The notes: generated by a model not told the origin, from the letters alone. A DNA stretch of 64,000 nt from Trichodelitschia bisporula (GCA_010356995.1 ML996711.1:62001-126000); one strand, 5' to 3'. Positions 1-12,235 are shown, counted from the first letter of the stretch. Numbers and translations are program-made.

Positions 1-3000
1 CTTACCTCGCAACAAAAGAACTGTCCGGCCTCTTAAGGTCTGTTTGAGCTCGGTATGAGGAAGGGCAACGGGGCCGAATACTTTCCTCTGCGTTAGCTAA
101 CAAGTTTACAGGGCATTGAATGCACACAAGCTGTCCAGCGGCCCAACTCGCTAGCCTCGCTGCATTGATGCCAGCTCAGGCGCCAAATGATGATAGTCGA
201 TGTACGAGGCTGAGCCTTCGGGCCGAATTCCAAGGCTTCATTACCTTCCAACGACGTGGCCGAAGGGTATGTGGTTCAGTCCGCTGCCTTTGACACGTTT
301 CTGCGCATCAAGCAGTCTTGTGACTCCAAATGCATATGGACATGCCATGGCTCCTGCATCTTCTCAGTCGATGAGGGTTGTTGCGAGTGCCATCCATAGG
401 CTCAGCCAGGCATCGTGCAAGGCATCAACTCTGCCCAATGAGAGGAAGTCGTGGTGAGGTGCCGCTCCCAAGTTCGCCCGGAACAGAATACTTCTGGAAT
501 GACCAAAACCAATTGGTCTACTCGCTCGGTTTATGTCGACTAGCTGCGGCTGTTTTCTCCAAAATAGGATTTGGGTTGCTTTCTCTTCCGCGATGCGATG
601 CCTCGGCGTGGGGATGGGGAACCGGGTAGCATTCCGAAGACGAAGCCAAAGGCCAATCAGTCCACAGGAGCCCTCAGCACGGTGTCTGGCATACTGTTGG
701 ACCAAGGACATGGACAAAAGTGAGAAGGTGTCAAAAGTGAAAAGGAGCTATGGGACGGGGCCACTCCTTTTATGGCCGTCCGCCTCGCTGGCGCCCTGTC
801 CGGGGTATAGCTTCAAATCTGCGCTGTCGGCACCTCGATCGAACCGAACAACATTCATGCAACTAGATCAGGACGCGGCAGGCGGAATATAATGCGACAC
901 CCTTGTCGAGAACGGCTTATGTCACCTGGCAAGCAACAAGTGTACAAGTTTGCCCCGTGGGTCGCTTCTCTGGGCCTCATATTTAGACGGGCGTGTTTGA
1001 TGATGTGGCAATCACATCGAGGTGGTCGTCATCGTATGGAAAGCGCTCTCTGGAATGTGAAGAGAGTCCGTGGAGCTGGAACCTGGAAGTCTCGTTCTTC
1101 GGGCTTGGATTGGAAGAGTGGAAATCCAAGGGGATATGGTGCTGAAATTGGGCAGCATGCACGGTATAAAGGTTCGTGAGCGTATGTACCATAGGAGGTG
1201 CATGATGGCGATATGATGGCGATATGATGAAGGAGATGTGGACGGCGTCGTCGGTCAAAAGGTCCGCAGGTGAGTTCCTTCGTTCTTATTGACTGGCCCC
1301 ACAAAAGCCAAAAGCACCTTCCCGCCGTGTGGAACTGTGGTCCGTTCATCTGCTAGCCGAATCAGGAAACGTCTATCGTGAGGCATTAGACCGCGAGATG
1401 CGCAAAACGGGCACTCTCTCTTCCTTTGCATTCAATTTTGCTTCCTGGGACTCAAAGAACCGAAAGGATGTCGCCATGAAGATTTATCACTACGGATGTA
1501 CCTCCGTACACCCAGGTCTCAAGGAGTTGCCCCATCAACACACACAGGCCGAGAATTCGCTCTCGAATCTGTGCGAGGCCCGACCGGTGAGATGAGGATG
1601 TGGTGGCAGGTACTCGTAAATGCCGCCACCACGGCTCGATGCTTTTTGCGGAAGCCTCATATTTATCCGGCCCGCCTTACTTTCCTAATGGCGTCCAACA
1701 TCGCCCCAGCTTCCCCTGGACAAGCTCACCAACGGAATCATGGGCAATTGGATTCGCTTGTAAGACTTGAAAGTCTTCCGTCAGTGATGGCATCCTTCAC
1801 CGGGTCTGAGGACGGGATGGCCCGGCTGGAGCACTCAGAGACCCGATGAATGTCTGTGTCAAGATATCACGAACAGCCAGAAACAGGCTTTGAGAATGAA
1901 CTATCCACGATCTGGATATGAAAACTTTGAGACTACAGGCATTCGAAGCATCTTGGGTGGTGAAGTGGTCCAAAGATTGATGCGAAAGGCTCTGACAAGC
2001 AAACAGTAGTGTGATTTTCTGGCCGACTGGGCCCATTTCCTAATGGGGCTAACTAAGCCTATGTCATTCCACATCGGTTATCCGGGCAAGCTCCAACTTT
2101 CGCAATGTGAATCCATCCAAGGCTTCGTTTTGGGCGGACGGGGAAGAAGTTTTGTTGAAGCTTTGTCCGTGCTGATATCTCTTGAATACGGGAAGGGGGG
2201 GGGGGGGCTAGTCCAGGGCAGTTTTGACAGTCGGAGGAAGTATCGGATGCGGATGAAACATGCACCAGGTTTCGGCCAGATGTGAGCAGTCTCGGGGGAA
2301 CGGGCCGCGATTAGGTAGAACCTAGCCACTCGACTGTCCGGACCGATCCGAAGCGGCAGCGGGAAATTGATTTTTTGCATTCGGGGATGAAAGGTAGATG
2401 GCGAATTTGGGAGCCGTTGATGTCGTCTCGGGCCTTCTTGGCCACGGCGGCCCCATTATGTACGTACGCTAGTATTGTACGTAGTACGGTATGCATAGCA
2501 CAATGGCAATGCAGCTTTACCGTGGTAGCCAGTGTTCAACCTTCACACGACGTATAATCCGTACCCTGGGTCGAGCAAGGAAGTGTGAGGGTGGCTGACT
2601 ATCGAACCTTTTGCCTCTTCCAGGGCTGGCGGCTAGTGCGTGAGGGCAAGGCCATTGAAGTCTGGACTTATGCTATGCCGTCACGGCCGGCCAGCCTTCC
2701 AGCCCCTCCCCTCCAAACAGCCTCACCTCAGCCAGCCTGGCATAAATGAAGCTTGTCGCGCCAGCCACAGCACCAAGCAAATACCGGTACGCTTCGTACG
2801 CGTCAAGCTTCGCCTAGATGTTTTCATCTCCGCAACCCAAGCCCCTAGTCTCGTCCTCCAGTCTCCACATTTCTTTTACCCCACGCGGAAGCTAAGCGTC
2901 CTTGGTCCAAGTCAACACACCCTAAACCAAAGTGAAAGTAAAGTGACGATGGGGCTGGGAGAAGGCAAGATGGCAAGATGGAGAGGAAGCAACACATGGG

Positions 3001-3406
3001 ACAAAACTCACTCTGTCACACCCAACACGTTTGTATCAAGTGAATTAACTAACGTCTTCACTCCACGATTGTCCAACCCACCCCTTCCAACTTGCCAACA
3101 TCCAACAACCCCACGCCCAGTTGGTAAACTTCCACTGTGCGTCCGCGCGCTCTTGGCCTTTCCTTGGTTGTTGATCTTCTCCTCCGCCCATTTGCCAGCG
3201 ACAACACAGCTGAACTGCAAGAAAACCGAGGAAACCTCTCACCTCCGCATTCGACTGCTCTTGCCCTCAACCTCTTCCCTGCCTACGTCGCTGCTGCTAA
3301 ACCTGCGAGCCAAGCGGCCTCTCTCGCCCCACGCCCGGCGCCTACCGACTGCACCCGTCGTTCCCACCTCCTCCGGCCTCCTCCCCCCCCCAAATAGACG
3401 ACGCAA
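1..3406. other. gene-poor left flank and CAX 5' leader
   Basis: I see no gene here: the open frames are short, overlap on both strands and show no family motif. A 13-base G run lies at 2195-2207. The last 300 bases before the exchanger start are strongly pyrimidine-rich on the plus strand, as in fungal promoters and 5' leaders, so this end probably holds the CAX promoter and untranslated leader. A 256-codon frame from 2640 overlaps the CAX start in another frame; its Pro/Ser/Thr-rich composition fits pyrimidine-rich leader DNA rather than a protein. Confidence 0.5.
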
Positions 3407-4971
3407 ATGACTTCACGCCCCAAACCGCACAGCTCTCACGGCCAGCGTGACAATTTCGCCATGTCCACCGAACCCAAGGGTCCCGCTGAAACTGCCTACC
3501 CGCCGCATCGTCACTCGCTGCCTCTCCACCATGGCAAGAAGGTCACCAAGGGCGTTCGTGCCGATGGCGAAAGTGGTCGGCGTGGCATACACCCGATAAA
3601 GTTCCTGAGGATCTGCTTCCGGAGCAGTTGTACGCTGTCCAAATGGGTCAATGTGCTCTGGCCGTTTGTAATCGCTTCGTTCGCCTTGGTATGCTTCCTT
3701 CTGGTTTACATTGTCAATTGAGCTGCTTCTGGGACAAGTTCGCTGACGGGCCCGCGCAGAGGTACGCTCGCCCTCATCAAGATCTCTGGATCTTCATCCT
3801 CAGCTACATTGCCATGGTGCCAGCCGCGAACCTCCTCGGCTTCTCAGGCCAGGAATTTGCTCGTAAACTCCCCCACGTCGTCGGTGTCTTGCTGGAAACT
3901 ACCTTCGGCTCGCTCGTCGAGATCATCCTGTTCATGGTCTTGATCAAGAAGGGCGAGACAGCAGTCCCCATCATCAAGGCCGCGATTCTGGGATCCATTC
4001 TGGCCAATCTGCTGCTGTGCCTTGGGCTTTGTTTCTTCGCTGGTGGACTACGGAGGGATGAGCAAGTGTTCCATGACGCTATCAGCGAGGTCGGAGGCAA
4101 CCTGATGCTCGTCGCCGGCAGTACGTCCTCTTACCTCGATAACGCCCGCACTAACATCTCGCAGTGGGTCTCATCGTCCCCGCCGTCTTCAGCACCGCCC
4201 TGACAACCGACGTGCAAGACGTCACGAATAAGACGCTGAAGATTAGCCGCGCATCGAGCATCATCCTACTGGTCGCCTACCTGGTCTACGTCTTCTTCCA
4301 AATGCGTTCGCATCACTCCCTCTACGACGAAGTCCTTCGCAGTGACGAAGCCAAGGACACCGACCGCGATCGCGATATGTGGAAGGCCAAGCTCACCCTG
4401 ACGGAGAGCATCCTCGCCGTGGCCATTTCGCTGACGTGCGTCGCCTTCATGGCCGTCTTCATGGTCGATCGTATCGAGTACCTAGTAGAGCACCGGAACA
4501 TCAAAGACGCGTAAGCCGCCCCTTCCACCCGACCCGTATTGAGCACTAACACCCGACAGCTTCGTCGGCCTCATCCTCATCCCGCTAGTTGAAAAAGCAG
4601 CAGAGCACATCACCGCCGTCGACGAAGCCTGGGACAACCAGATGAACTTCGCCCTGGCTCACATCCTCGGCTCCTCGATTCAGACCGCGCTTCTCAACAC
4701 ACCCCTCGTTGTAATGGTCGGTTGGGGCCTCGGTGTCGGCATGGACCTCAATTTCGAGATCTTCGACGCCGTGGTGCTTATCCTGGCTATCATCGTGGTC
4801 GGCAACTTTCTCCGCGATAATAAGAGCAACTACCTCGAGGGCGTGCTTTGTGTCCTGGTTTACGTTATCATTGCCATCAGCGCGTTTTATTATCCGAATC
4901 CAGTGAAGCCCGGCGGGGAGGCGTCGGGAGCTGAAGGGGAGGCGAGCGGCGCCGCGCATAGGCGGTTTTGA
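3407..4971 (+). CDS. vacuolar-type Ca2+/H+ exchanger, CAX family
   Basis: A cation/proton antiporter expected to load Ca2+ into the vacuole in exchange for H+. Four exons (3407-3688, 3760-4120, 4165-4510, 4560-4971) give 466 residues, normal for fungal CAX proteins. The first repeat reads NLLGFSGQEFARKLPHVVG then ETTFGSLVEIILFMVLIKKG; the second reads GSSIQTALLNTPLVVMVGWG and ends DNKSNYLEGVLCVLVYVIIA, both typical of the family. Introns are 71, 44 and 49 bp. The second leaves GC-A joined to TG, giving VAGMGLIVPAVF, which matches the family. About 10-11 hydrophobic segments are visible. The acidic helix between the halves is short. A second in-frame Met at 3461 could be the true start. The N-terminal 70 residues are polar and His/Lys-rich. 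Family assignment is firm; metal preference is inferred. Confidence 0.93.
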
Positions 4972-5719
4972 TGGAAGGGTTGAAGTGATGTCTTAGGAGG
5001 TGGAAAGTAGCGAAGGTGTGTTGTTGCTGTTTACATTCCGCACATGGTAGTTTAGCAACGGAGTTTAGGACCGGGGTGCCACATTAGGGAGATACGGGGG
5101 GTTCAAGCGCTGTAGCTCTACGTTACCATGTCCTCATAGAGTATCCACATGGAATATCCACATGGGTGCCATGGAACCGATGTGAAAGTCACAGGTAATA
5201 CCGCAATCAAATGTAATCGTTCAGCACGCTGGGTATTCAGGCCCGGTCCTCTTGATCCGGCCACGGCTATAGCGTAACGCCATCCCCAACTGTGTAACAA
5301 GCCGCGTGCTCTACGCCGGCATCGCGGGTAGCGGTAGCAGTACCACACCAAGAAAAAGGCAGTCGCGTAGTAGCGAGGCCCGTAGGCCCGCCAAACAAAT
5401 TCACCGATTCGCCGTAGCCGACCCCGTGCCCAACCCAGCTAGTCCATTCCATCCGAACAACCAAAGAAGCCCTCAGCCGAAGACGAGAATATTCCCCCAC
5501 CGACCCGCAACGCGCGTGCTTGATTATCGTACAGCTTTCGAAAATTCCGCAAACCTGAACCGCAAAATAAATACTAACAATGGTGGTATCTCGTAAAATA
5601 GTCATTGACCGAACCGCCCAACCCGCCTGAAGTACCGAATTCCGAAACCCCATTCATAAAAAGCCCTCAAACAAAAAGAGTTCAGTGCTGCCGCCCATCC
5701 GAAAAATGCCGTGCGTGAA
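4972..5719. other. convergent intergenic gap between CAX and SET3
   Basis: Both flanking genes end here, so it should hold two 3' untranslated regions. I see no coding frame with family features. The AT-richer part around 5560-5680 is a plausible place for polyadenylation of the minus-strand gene. Confidence 0.4.
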
Positions 5720-8700
5720 TCAGCTGGTGCTCCCCATGACCACATCACGCCCCTCTGCTGGCTCGCGCTTCATGCGATCCTCTGACTTGGCCTCGCTCGA
5801 GTTGTCGTTGACCACGGCTGGCGTAACCGCAACTTCCGGTTTCTTCTCGTCCGTTGGACTCGCCGTGCTCCCGTTCGTCGCCGCTTGCGCTTGCACCATC
5901 GCGTCCTGCTTCTTGCGCCGGCTGGTGTAGTCGCTTAGACTGAGCTTCTTCTTCGCGGCTACAGGGGTCAAGATGCTTGTGAGAGAGGGTGAGACGAGTG
6001 GCGCTTGGGTGGTGGAGAAAGTTGGTGAGGGTAGGGTTGTGGATATCGAGAGTGGCGGGACGGAGGGCTGAGTGGCGATCGCTGGTGGAGCACTGGGAGT
6101 GGCGACGGCCGGAGGTGGAGGGCGGTCGATATTCGACGCAGGAGTGGCCGGGACGGGGAATGGTGTAGAAGGGGGCGGAGGCGAATGTTCGGCCTGGGGC
6201 TTGGGAGCAGGAGGTGGGGTGGTCTCCTTCGCGGGTGGAGGGGCAGCAGCCGGCTGGTCATGCACAAGGGGTACAGAAACGTCCTTTTTGGTCCTAAGCA
6301 ACGGCTGTGGCTCGACCGGTGCCGATGGACTCGGGAGCTTGAGATTAAAGGGTGATTTTGGCGGATCCTCTGCAACCGTGGGCGGCTTTACTGGCTCGGG
6401 TGATGCCGTGATTTCTGCCCTTAATGGCTGAGCTGGCGGCTCAGAGCCAGAGGTATCCATGGCATCCGGCACAGGAGACGGTTCCGGGTGGGACAGAACA
6501 GTCGGTGCGTCTGTCAAGACGACATCACCGTCTCCATCCACACCGGATTGAACCGGCTCAGATTCCTCGTTGGTCGCAGAGGCATTGGGAGCTTGGTCGA
6601 CGACGTGAGCAGGAAGTGGGGGAGGCGGCATGCTCGAACTAGCGTCTGGCGGTGCGGAAGCGGTTGAGACAGCGGGGGCCTCTTCGACGTTTTGCTCCGG
6701 AGTTTCAGATGCCTTAACAGCTGCGGCTGCAGCTTCTTCAGCCAAGCGCTGGCGGAACTTCTGCAGACGGCGCATCTTCTGGGACCAACGATTGCCATCG
6801 TCTCGGAAGACGTATGAACCCGGGACGTCTGGTGGAGTGTCTGTCTGAGTAGAGACATCAAGGAAAAGTTTGGCAGGGGCTCGAGGCTTAGAGATGCCTG
6901 CACGCTTGACGTGTTCGGGCAAAGTCACGTGTCCCTTATTGCTGTGGACAGTGGGCGTAGGAGAAGGGGCTTGCCCATCGGCTCCACCGAGTTGCCGCTG
7001 AGCGGACTTAGTATATGGAAAATTGGGAAGCTTCATCGAAGGACTTACGGAGCTTTGAGCGCTGGGCGTATTCAGTGCAGAACCCGCACTGTGCCTCTTC
7101 TTCTTGTTCCCATGCTGCTCGTCAAGCTCCATCTTCTCGAACAGTCGCTCCTGCTGTAGAAGCTTCCTCTTTTCCCGATCAGAGAGTTCAACTCCTCCGA
7201 GCCCAAGTCCGGTCTCGGTATGCGCCAGTGGGGTGATATCTCGACTAGAGGGCTTGCTCCGTGAGGATGCTGACACAGAGCGGCTCTCTGCGTAGTCGTC
7301 CTCGACGTCACCTGGAATGACGGCCTCGCTTCCGGCACGACTGTTTGTGGCGCGACCTGTGCTCAACGGCGATATTTGTGTTCCTTTTTTGGACCTGCGC
7401 GACTTGGTGGGCTTCAAAATCTGTTGCGGCTCTGGAGGTGGAATCCGGTGTCGCAGGTCAAACCCAGAGAACAAACAAGCGCCCTGTCCTTGGCGCCCAC
7501 AGGCGCAGCCTCCAAAGTTACACAGTAGAGTAGTCACCCAGTTTGACAGGAAGGCATCATCCTCAGGCTGAAGAGTCACGTGGTTGAATTTCCAGTCGCG
7601 AAGGATATTCATGCATTTTCCGTTGTGCCACGCGATGGTCAACTCTTCGCCCTCCTCTATTTCTCTGGACGATACGAGGCAGAAGCGATAGTCCGTACCA
7701 AGGATGATAACTTGGATCTCGGCGTTCGGGTTGCAGCTTCTGCGCACGTAGCGCATCTGTGTACCCTCCTCGCGGGAGTCGATGTAAATGGGAAGTTTGT
7801 CGTAGAAGAACACGAAGGGCTCGGGGTGCTCGAGCTCCTTCCACCGGTTCTTTGGGTCATCCATGTAGTCGCGTGTGTGTCCAATGGTCCCTCTCATCTC
7901 TCCAAGGTAGGCGTTCGGTCCGGCATCCTTGTTAACAGTGAGCCATTGTTGAATCGGATGTTGACCGTGAACAGTGATTGCCATGACTTCCTCACGGTGG
8001 AGAGTCGCGCCAGGCGATGTCTCTTCCAACTTCTCCATAGGCCGGTCCCAGCGCTGGAAGACTTCGCGTGGTGTCAGACCCATGGTGACCTCCTGCAGTG
8101 ATTCCACATCGTTGAGCCACGACGCGAAGCTGTCGGTGACAGATATGCTCGAGAAGATGTTGCTCTTCGCGTGCGCAAATGCGCGCCGATGGAGCAACAT
8201 AAACTCCTGGCTATAATACTCTCCAGTATATCCGGCTTTGGGTGCCCAAGAGGCCTTGACAGGCGTGGAAGCGACAGTGTTCGATCCCGCACGTTTGCGC
8301 TGACTTCCAGCAGCTATGTTATGAGCTACACCGCTTGTTGAGGACGTGTTGCGATGATTGGTTTTCGGGCGCTTCGTCGGTGGGGGTTGATCTCGTGGAC
8401 TGCTCGCCGCGCGGTCTGCGTTGTTCGACTGCTCCGGATGGGCCCAGCCATTTGTGGTAACAGGTTCTTTGGCTCGTTTTTTCTGGCTTTTGGCGGGAGC
8501 CCGCTTCCCTTTACGATCACCCGAAGCGGCTGCAATGCGCGACTGGCGCTGCCGCTCTGCCGCGCTTCTGGCATCGTAAGGGCGCGGGCGACACTGGACA
8601 CACTCATGAACCTCGGGAACCTGACTGCCAGGGTAGTAGCACTTGATATGCTGCCAGGTGCGGCAAACCTCGCAGTATACCGTGTTGCCGTCATCGTCGC

Positions 8701-8893
8701 TGTAGCCGCAAAAACATTTTATTGTTGATTCGTCGTCCTCCACTGCGCTCCCTAGGGTTGGCGAGTATCCGTTGGCGAAAGACCCGTTGGTGACAGGCGG
8801 TAGAGCAACGGGCGCATACGCAGCGGTGCCCAAAACGTGCTGAGGCTCAGCATGCGTTTGCAAAAGAGTGGGATCAGTCATCATCCGTTGCAA
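5720..8893 (-). CDS. SET3: SET3-like PHD finger and SET domain protein
   Basis: Probable scaffold subunit of the Set3 histone deacetylase complex, acting in the nucleus on H3K4-methylated chromatin. The frame is 1057 residues. A complete C4HC3 PHD finger occupies residues 59-102 (C60, C62, C74, C77, H82, C85, C98, C101). A SET domain follows at about 325-425, with RRSCNPNA at 384-391 and GEELTIAW at 415-422. The order PHD then SET, with a long disordered Pro/Ser-rich tail, is the SET3/MLL5/UpSET arrangement. The usual NHSC and catalytic Tyr positions are altered, as in this subfamily, so methyltransferase activity is doubtful. Basic stretches around 127-145 and 171-202 look like nuclear localisation signals. 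A 51 bp stop-free candidate intron lies at 6998-7048; splicing gives 1040 residues. Start is the first Met of a run (MQRMM), so it may shift by a few codons. Confidence 0.88.
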   Translation of the reverse strand: MQRMMTDPTLLQTHAEPQHVLGTAAYAPVALPPVTNGSFANGYSPTLGSAVEDDESTIKCFCGYSDDDGNTVYCEVCRTWQHIKCYYPGSQVPEVHECVQCRPRPYDARSAAERQRQSRIAAASGDRKGKRAPAKSQKKRAKEPVTTNGWAHPEQSNNADRAASSPRDQPPPTKRPKTNHRNTSSTSGVAHNIAAGSQRKRAGSNTVASTPVKASWAPKAGYTGEYYSQEFMLLHRRAFAHAKSNIFSSISVTDSFASWLNDVESLQEVTMGLTPREVFQRWDRPMEKLEETSPGATLHREEVMAITVHGQHPIQQWLTVNKDAGPNAYLGEMRGTIGHTRDYMDDPKNRWKELEHPEPFVFFYDKLPIYIDSREEGTQMRYVRRSCNPNAEIQVIILGTDYRFCLVSSREIEEGEELTIAWHNGKCMNILRDWKFNHVTLQPEDDAFLSNWVTTLLCNFGGCACGRQGQGACLFSGFDLRHRIPPPEPQQILKPTKSRRSKKGTQISPLSTGRATNSRAGSEAVIPGDVEDDYAESRSVSASSRSKPSSRDITPLAHTETGLGLGGVELSDREKRKLLQQERLFEKMELDEQHGNKKKRHSAGSALNTPSAQSSVSPSMKLPNFPYTKSAQRQLGGADGQAPSPTPTVHSNKGHVTLPEHVKRAGISKPRAPAKLFLDVSTQTDTPPDVPGSYVFRDDGNRWSQKMRRLQKFRQRLAEEAAAAAVKASETPEQNVEEAPAVSTASAPPDASSSMPPPPLPAHVVDQAPNASATNEESEPVQSGVDGDGDVVLTDAPTVLSHPEPSPVPDAMDTSGSEPPAQPLRAEITASPEPVKPPTVAEDPPKSPFNLKLPSPSAPVEPQPLLRTKKDVSVPLVHDQPAAAPPPAKETTPPPAPKPQAEHSPPPPSTPFPVPATPASNIDRPPPPAVATPSAPPAIATQPSVPPLSISTTLPSPTFSTTQAPLVSPSLTSILTPVAAKKKLSLSDYTSRRKKQDAMVQAQAATNGSTASPTDEKKPEVAVTPAVVNDNSSEAKSEDRMKREPAEGRDVVMGSTS
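6998..7048 (-). other. candidate in-frame optional intron in SET3
   Basis: On the minus strand the segment begins GTAAGT, has TACTAAG near its 3' end and ends CAG. It is 51 bases, phase 0 and has no in-frame stop, so both retained and spliced forms keep the frame (17 residues more or less). The signals are as good as those of the confident introns in this window. Confidence 0.6.
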
Positions 8894-11800
8894 GTCCCGA
8901 GAACGGTGATGAAAGGTGTTCGAAAAAGAGATTCAGTCTATCCGATGCCGTGATCGCATGACGACGACCGCGTCTTAGGAGCTTGGTGGATCTGACGAAC
9001 GACAACCGGATGAAGAGCGATGCAGAGAGCAGAACGTCGCCCTCAACGAGTCTTTTGGATGGACCTGCTGATGCGAAATCTCTGTCTCAGCTTTCACCCG
9101 CAGCTCACCAAGCGCACCGACGACGAGGAGAAGACGGCCGTCCAGACGGCAGAAAGGCCACGTTTCGACGCAGCAGTATGACGAGTCGTCACCGGCAGCT
9201 GCTCCCGAAATGGATCTTGGGTATGACGCCTTCGAGGCGAGTTCGAGAAGACGGAAGGGTGGTTGAGAGTGTGGTTCTTAGGAGGCGGAGAACACGGTGG
9301 AGCGCGAGGGGAACAATGGCGCTTATCGGGGCGATGAGGACAATCGCGGGTGGAGCTGGAGAAGGATGAGGTGGAGAAATGTCGTGCGACTAGTGAAGGT
9401 TTGTGGAGGGAAGGGAGATTGTTTCTGGTGCTTCGGATGGGAGAGATGGGGGGGGGGGCTGCGGGTTGGGAGGCAAGCGTGAGGAACTGAGTTGCGAATC
9501 GAGTGCGTGTGAGAGAGAAAGACGGTTTGGCCAGTGGACCTTTTGCGCTAGACTCACATTGGACAGAAGCGGCTTGGCTTTCCATGGTTTGGGAGGGGGG
9601 GCTTGGCATACGGTGTTCGTTAGGCGTGATTGTGGATGCCTGGGGACACGAGATTTTCATGTCGCGTTCCGAAAACTCAAGTGGAGCAAATCACGAAGTT
9701 GCCTGAAGAGAGACATGAGAAACTTTAGAGCCGAGTATTCTGTGGTGAAACTCCCCTCTGTCCTCTCTTCTCTTTCCTGTTCTCTTCTCCATTCCTTCAT
9801 TCCTCATACCTTCACTTCTGCAACCCCGGCTGGGACTACTCTGCTGCGCCTGCTTCAATGCAGCGTCAAGGACAACTCAAAAGAGGCCAGAGTGATGGGA
9901 GAAGGAAGGGAATGGAGGGGAAAGAGAGACTGGGATGGCCCTTACGGTAACACTCCAGATGCCAGGTCCAGTATCCGTTGCAAATGCAAGCTCGCCCTGC
10001 GCTCCCCCACCCCCTCATCTGCAGTCTCGTCAACTTTCAACTCTCTGGCCTCTCCTTCTGTTACTGCTCGTCCTCCCGTCGCGCACATCATTCACCACCA
10101 GGGTTACCTCACTTGTTCGTGTCGAAGCGTATTCAAGTACCGAGGGCCAAACCCATTCCTCGTCTCTTGTTCGCCCGCCAGTTCGCCCATGATCCTATCC
10201 CGCCTTCCTCCCCTGACGCCTCCGAGTCCTGGACGCCAGGTTACAGAGTTGGGACGGCGCACGAATCAAGAGTCGTGATTGTGGAGGAGGTGAGCGCTCA
10301 GCCGTTGCGCTTCGGGATAGTAGGATGCGCGTTGGCGGCGGGGCGCGCTTCTCGAAATTGGTGGCCGATGTTCTGCACTATCTCTCTACTTAAACTAGAA
10401 ATGTCCCCCTTCGAACGGGCGTCGTCTTTTGTTGCCTTTTTCGACAGGCATATTGTGTCTATGTTTATGACGATGGCGACTTTAGCTGCATCCAAGAGGT
10501 CAACTCGATCCCGCACGCCGCAGCCCTAGCCTGCAAGAAATGAGCGCAACATGACGAACGAGGACGCGACGCCTCGCAAAGCATGCAGCAGCTTCTGCCA
10601 GATGAATTCTTGGTTAAAAATAAAAATGGGAGTTGGCGACGCGATGGCGAACAAAAGCTTGGTGCGGGCGCCGTTCCGCCAAAAAAGAGGGGGTGTGAGG
10701 GATGGAGTAGGAGGAGGGGCACGTTCGGGTCGCCCGGCTTGAGTGGGCCGGTCTCTCTTTGGCGTTTCGGCCAATCTATTCGCTCGCGCCTTGTTTCGAT
10801 TTTCAACCAACGACGGAACCTCTGCGTTGATTGCATCGCTTCATGAACGAAGATGACGGGGTTTGAGATACAGTAGCGTCCGTTGATGGACCTCACGGCA
10901 GATGCCTTAAGTTGGGATCCGGACCCAGGGCAAACTTCATCTTTCTTTGCGAGCGACAAACAGGCCCTGTCAACCCCATCGCACCGCATCCTTCTGCATC
11001 CCTCTCCAGCCCCTCTTAACCCACATGCTATCGTCCTATATCAACTCGCTACCCAAGGCTGCCATTTAGCCCCAATCCGCTCCTCCTCGTAGACTTCTCA
11101 TGGCCGATTGTCGCAATCGAGCGCCGCACGTTGGCCTCCAGTGGATCTCCCGGAGAAATCTTACCGCCCCACAAAGAGCTGGATGTCGGACCAAAGACTT
11201 CAGAGAGTGGTACGACTTGCGAACAATGAAGTCAATGGAGGGGAGACCTGGAAATAAAAATCTTAAGATCCACCCCTCACTCGGATATACGAGCTTCGCC
11301 AAAATCCCCTTCAGAGCGTTATCTCCGCCGCTACCCGTACCCTTCACAACGCTTCCGCCGCCCGAAACCGATACCCGGTTGAAGCCATCGTCCAGATATC
11401 TTCCTTCCGACATTTGGGCCGAATAGCGCCCGAACTTAAAAGGAGCCACTTAGAGCGGTGCCACGGATGACATAACTAGCAGCTAAAGATGGCTCACAGG
11501 TAGGTATGACGGCCGTCCATGAACAATTTTAACCCGCACCTATCCTTTGCGAGACCCTGCCATTACCTCACCATGTCTCGAAGGAAAACTACCGGCCCTT
11601 GATTCCAGTTCCGACATCTGCGACGATATCATGCCTCTTCACCGCGCTTTGCGTACTCAGTGGGCTGATTGGCATACCGGGCAAACATGTAGCAGTACAT
11701 GGAGATATGTATTCGACCTGAAAGCCAACCTCTCTGAGTTGAAACAAGCGGTCCATGGTCAATTGGTCTTGACGGCAATCCTAATTCTTGGTCCCAGTCG

Positions 11801-12235
11801 CTAACTTCGTCCTATTCGTCGGGGTTGGCTGCGCCTGCAGGTAGCATGCAGCACAGCCGCATCTTGCTCCATATCGAATACCAGCGGCCCATACGACTCG
11901 GGAGTCGGTCGTGAACCACTGGATTGAATGTGAAAAGCCGGCCGGATCCGCAGCCGAAAACATGCGCTTCTCCAACCTGTTTGCGGCATCACCCTTAGCG
12001 TCTTGTACGCACGTAGTGATATGACCTTTGAGGTATGCCGTTCACCCTTATAGCAAGTAAGGGGCTTCAGTGGCTGCGAATGCGCCGATTCAAGTGATCA
12101 ACATCTTGCGTATCTAGGGTAGCTCCAAGCTCTTTGTCAATCAACAGCTAGCAGTTCTGCTTTCAGGGTTTCGCTGCACACCACAGCAGTCTCGTGCAAT
12201 CCGCTCCCACGACATGATGCCAGATCTGAGCCGAA
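8894..12235. other. 3.3 kb gene-poor gap upstream of SET3
   Basis: Upstream of SET3 and downstream of URA5. The first 900 bases (8894-9800) are rich in G/A runs on the plus strand, likely the SET3 promoter and leader. Open frames up to 291 codons exist on both strands, but they overlap each other, are Ser/Arg/Pro-rich and have no recognisable domain. A minus-strand frame at 11066-11449 is the least implausible of them, but I could not build a gene from it. The gap is long for this gene density, so a non-coding RNA or an orphan gene remains possible. Confidence 0.35.

Noticed and set aside
2640-3410. 256-codon frame just before the Ca2+/H+ exchanger
   Set aside because: Pyrimidine-rich leader translated as Pro/Ser/Leu; it overlaps the true start in another frame.
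9403-10278. 291-codon plus-strand frame in the SET3/URA5 gap
   Set aside because: Low-complexity composition, overlaps other frames, no motif and no splice context.
11066-11449. 127-codon minus-strand frame starting MAPFKFGRYSAQMSEGRY
   Set aside because: The first 50 residues look somewhat protein-like, but no family, no splice partner and a poor second half; kept only as a possibility in the gap entry.
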